Source: Flavobacteriaceae bacterium (lineage in GTDB: Bacteria; Bacteroidota; Bacteroidia; Flavobacteriales; Flavobacteriaceae). From it: a stretch of DNA of 5,461 nucleotides. The stretch is taken from positions 8,459-13,919 of the forward strand of contig JAGQYU010000202.1 of the NCBI GenBank assembly GCA_020435885.1. Reading direction: 5' to 3'. The stretch's first letter is position 1. Every line of letters starts with the position of its first letter. The notes beneath the pieces were generated by a model that was not told the origin of the DNA, made no database searches, and saw nothing but the letters and a program-made list of their open reading frames with translations. Made by a program: the position numbers and the translations under genes. Of the stretch, positions 4,960-5,461 are shown in pieces.

Positions 4960-5461
4960 ATGAAAAAAATAATACAATTTATGAGATCGAATTACAAAAT
5001 CATACTTCCAATAATTTTATTGGCCGGGGTACTTTTAAGTTTTAAATTACGATTAGACCCCGATCCTGATAAGGATAAAGTACTTATCGGACTTATTAGA
5101 TATGCGTTGACGCATGGTCATTATGAACCACAAGACATAAATGATGAGTTTTCTGAGGCTGTTTATAATGATTTTATTAATAGTCTAGATCCAACCAAGC
5201 GTTTCTTCACTCAAAATGATATTGATGTTTTTTCGGCATATAAGCATCAAATAGACGATCAAATAAAAAATGAAGATCTTACTTTTTATAATCTGGTTTA
5301 TAACACATATTCAAGGCGTTTACAAGAAGCCAAAGGTTTTTATAAAGAGATTTTGAAACATCCTTTTGACTTTACAAGAGATGAAACGTATGATATAGAT
5401 TACGAAAACAAAGACTTTCCAAAAAATGATGTTGAACTGATTCTTAATTGGCAAAAACAAT
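4960..5461 (+). CDS. prc: Carboxy-terminal processing (tail-specific) protease, N-terminal part (cut by the right edge)
   Basis: Serine protease of the S41A family that degrades or trims envelope proteins from their C-termini. Only the first 167 codons are present. Residues 1-12 are basic, 13-29 form a hydrophobic helix (signal peptide or membrane anchor; no lipobox Cys is seen), then a charged linker leads into the N-terminal TSP domain, recognised by HYEPQDINDEFSEAVYNDF (54-72) and LDPTKRFFTQNDIDVF (76-91), the helical region that precedes the PDZ and catalytic domains in Prc. Those later domains and the Ser-Lys dyad lie outside the window. The ATG at 4960 gives a proper N-terminal basic region; Met8 (4981) is a possible alternative. 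A two-codon ATG-GAA-TGA at 4955-4963 overlaps the start and is probably accidental. Divergent from surE. Confidence 0.9.
   Translation, partial: MKKIIQFMRSNYKIILPIILLAGVLLSFKLRLDPDPDKDKVLIGLIRYALTHGHYEPQDINDEFSEAVYNDFINSLDPTKRFFTQNDIDVFSAYKHQIDDQIKNEDLTFYNLVYNTYSRRLQEAKGFYKEILKHPFDFTRDETYDIDYENKDFPKNDVELILNWQKQ

Noticed and set aside
1..5461. Novel defence, mobile or biosynthetic system
   Set aside because: Every sizeable reading frame is either a known housekeeping or transport family or one small membrane protein; no transposase, integrase, repeat array or unusual domain set is present.

Overview
The window looks like the chromosome of a member of the Bacteroidota, most likely a flavobacterium. 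The DNA is AT-rich, Shine-Dalgarno motifs are largely absent, and several gene starts have TAnnTTTG-like -7 elements upstream, the promoter type of this phylum. The proteins read as flavobacterial versions of ComEC, a DinF/NorM-type MATE transporter, LpxB, SurE and a Prc-type tail-specific protease. The organism call is from gene content and memory of family sequences, not from a search.

Layout, left to right. (1) 1-977, minus strand: the N-terminal 325 codons of comEC (DNA-uptake channel), running off the left edge. (2) 978-1289: a 312-bp non-coding gap with a 15-bp direct repeat at 21-bp spacing, a TGTATA/TATACA inverted repeat, a -7-like element and a convincing plus-strand intrinsic terminator that has no plus-strand gene in front of it. 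(3) 1290-2627, plus strand: a complete MATE exporter with a TTG start. (4) 2610-4766, minus strand: a tight three-gene unit, surE, then a 92-residue three-helix membrane protein of unknown function, then lpxB. The junctions are TAATG and TAA-G-GTG, so translation is probably coupled. lpxB and the MATE gene converge and overlap by 18 bp. (5) 4767-4959: a divergent promoter region with three short palindromes. (6) 4960-5461, plus strand: the N-terminal 167 codons of a carboxy-terminal processing protease (prc), running off the right edge.

Functionally this is mostly envelope and housekeeping DNA: lipid A disaccharide synthesis (LpxB), nucleotide dephosphorylation (SurE), envelope proteolysis (Prc), DNA uptake (ComEC) and export (MATE). 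I find no mobile element, CRISPR array, tRNA, rRNA or clear new defence or biosynthetic system. The parts most worth a second look are the orphan terminator and its leader in front of the MATE gene, the 21-bp-spaced repeat by the comEC promoter, and the uncharacterised membrane protein coupled between surE and lpxB.
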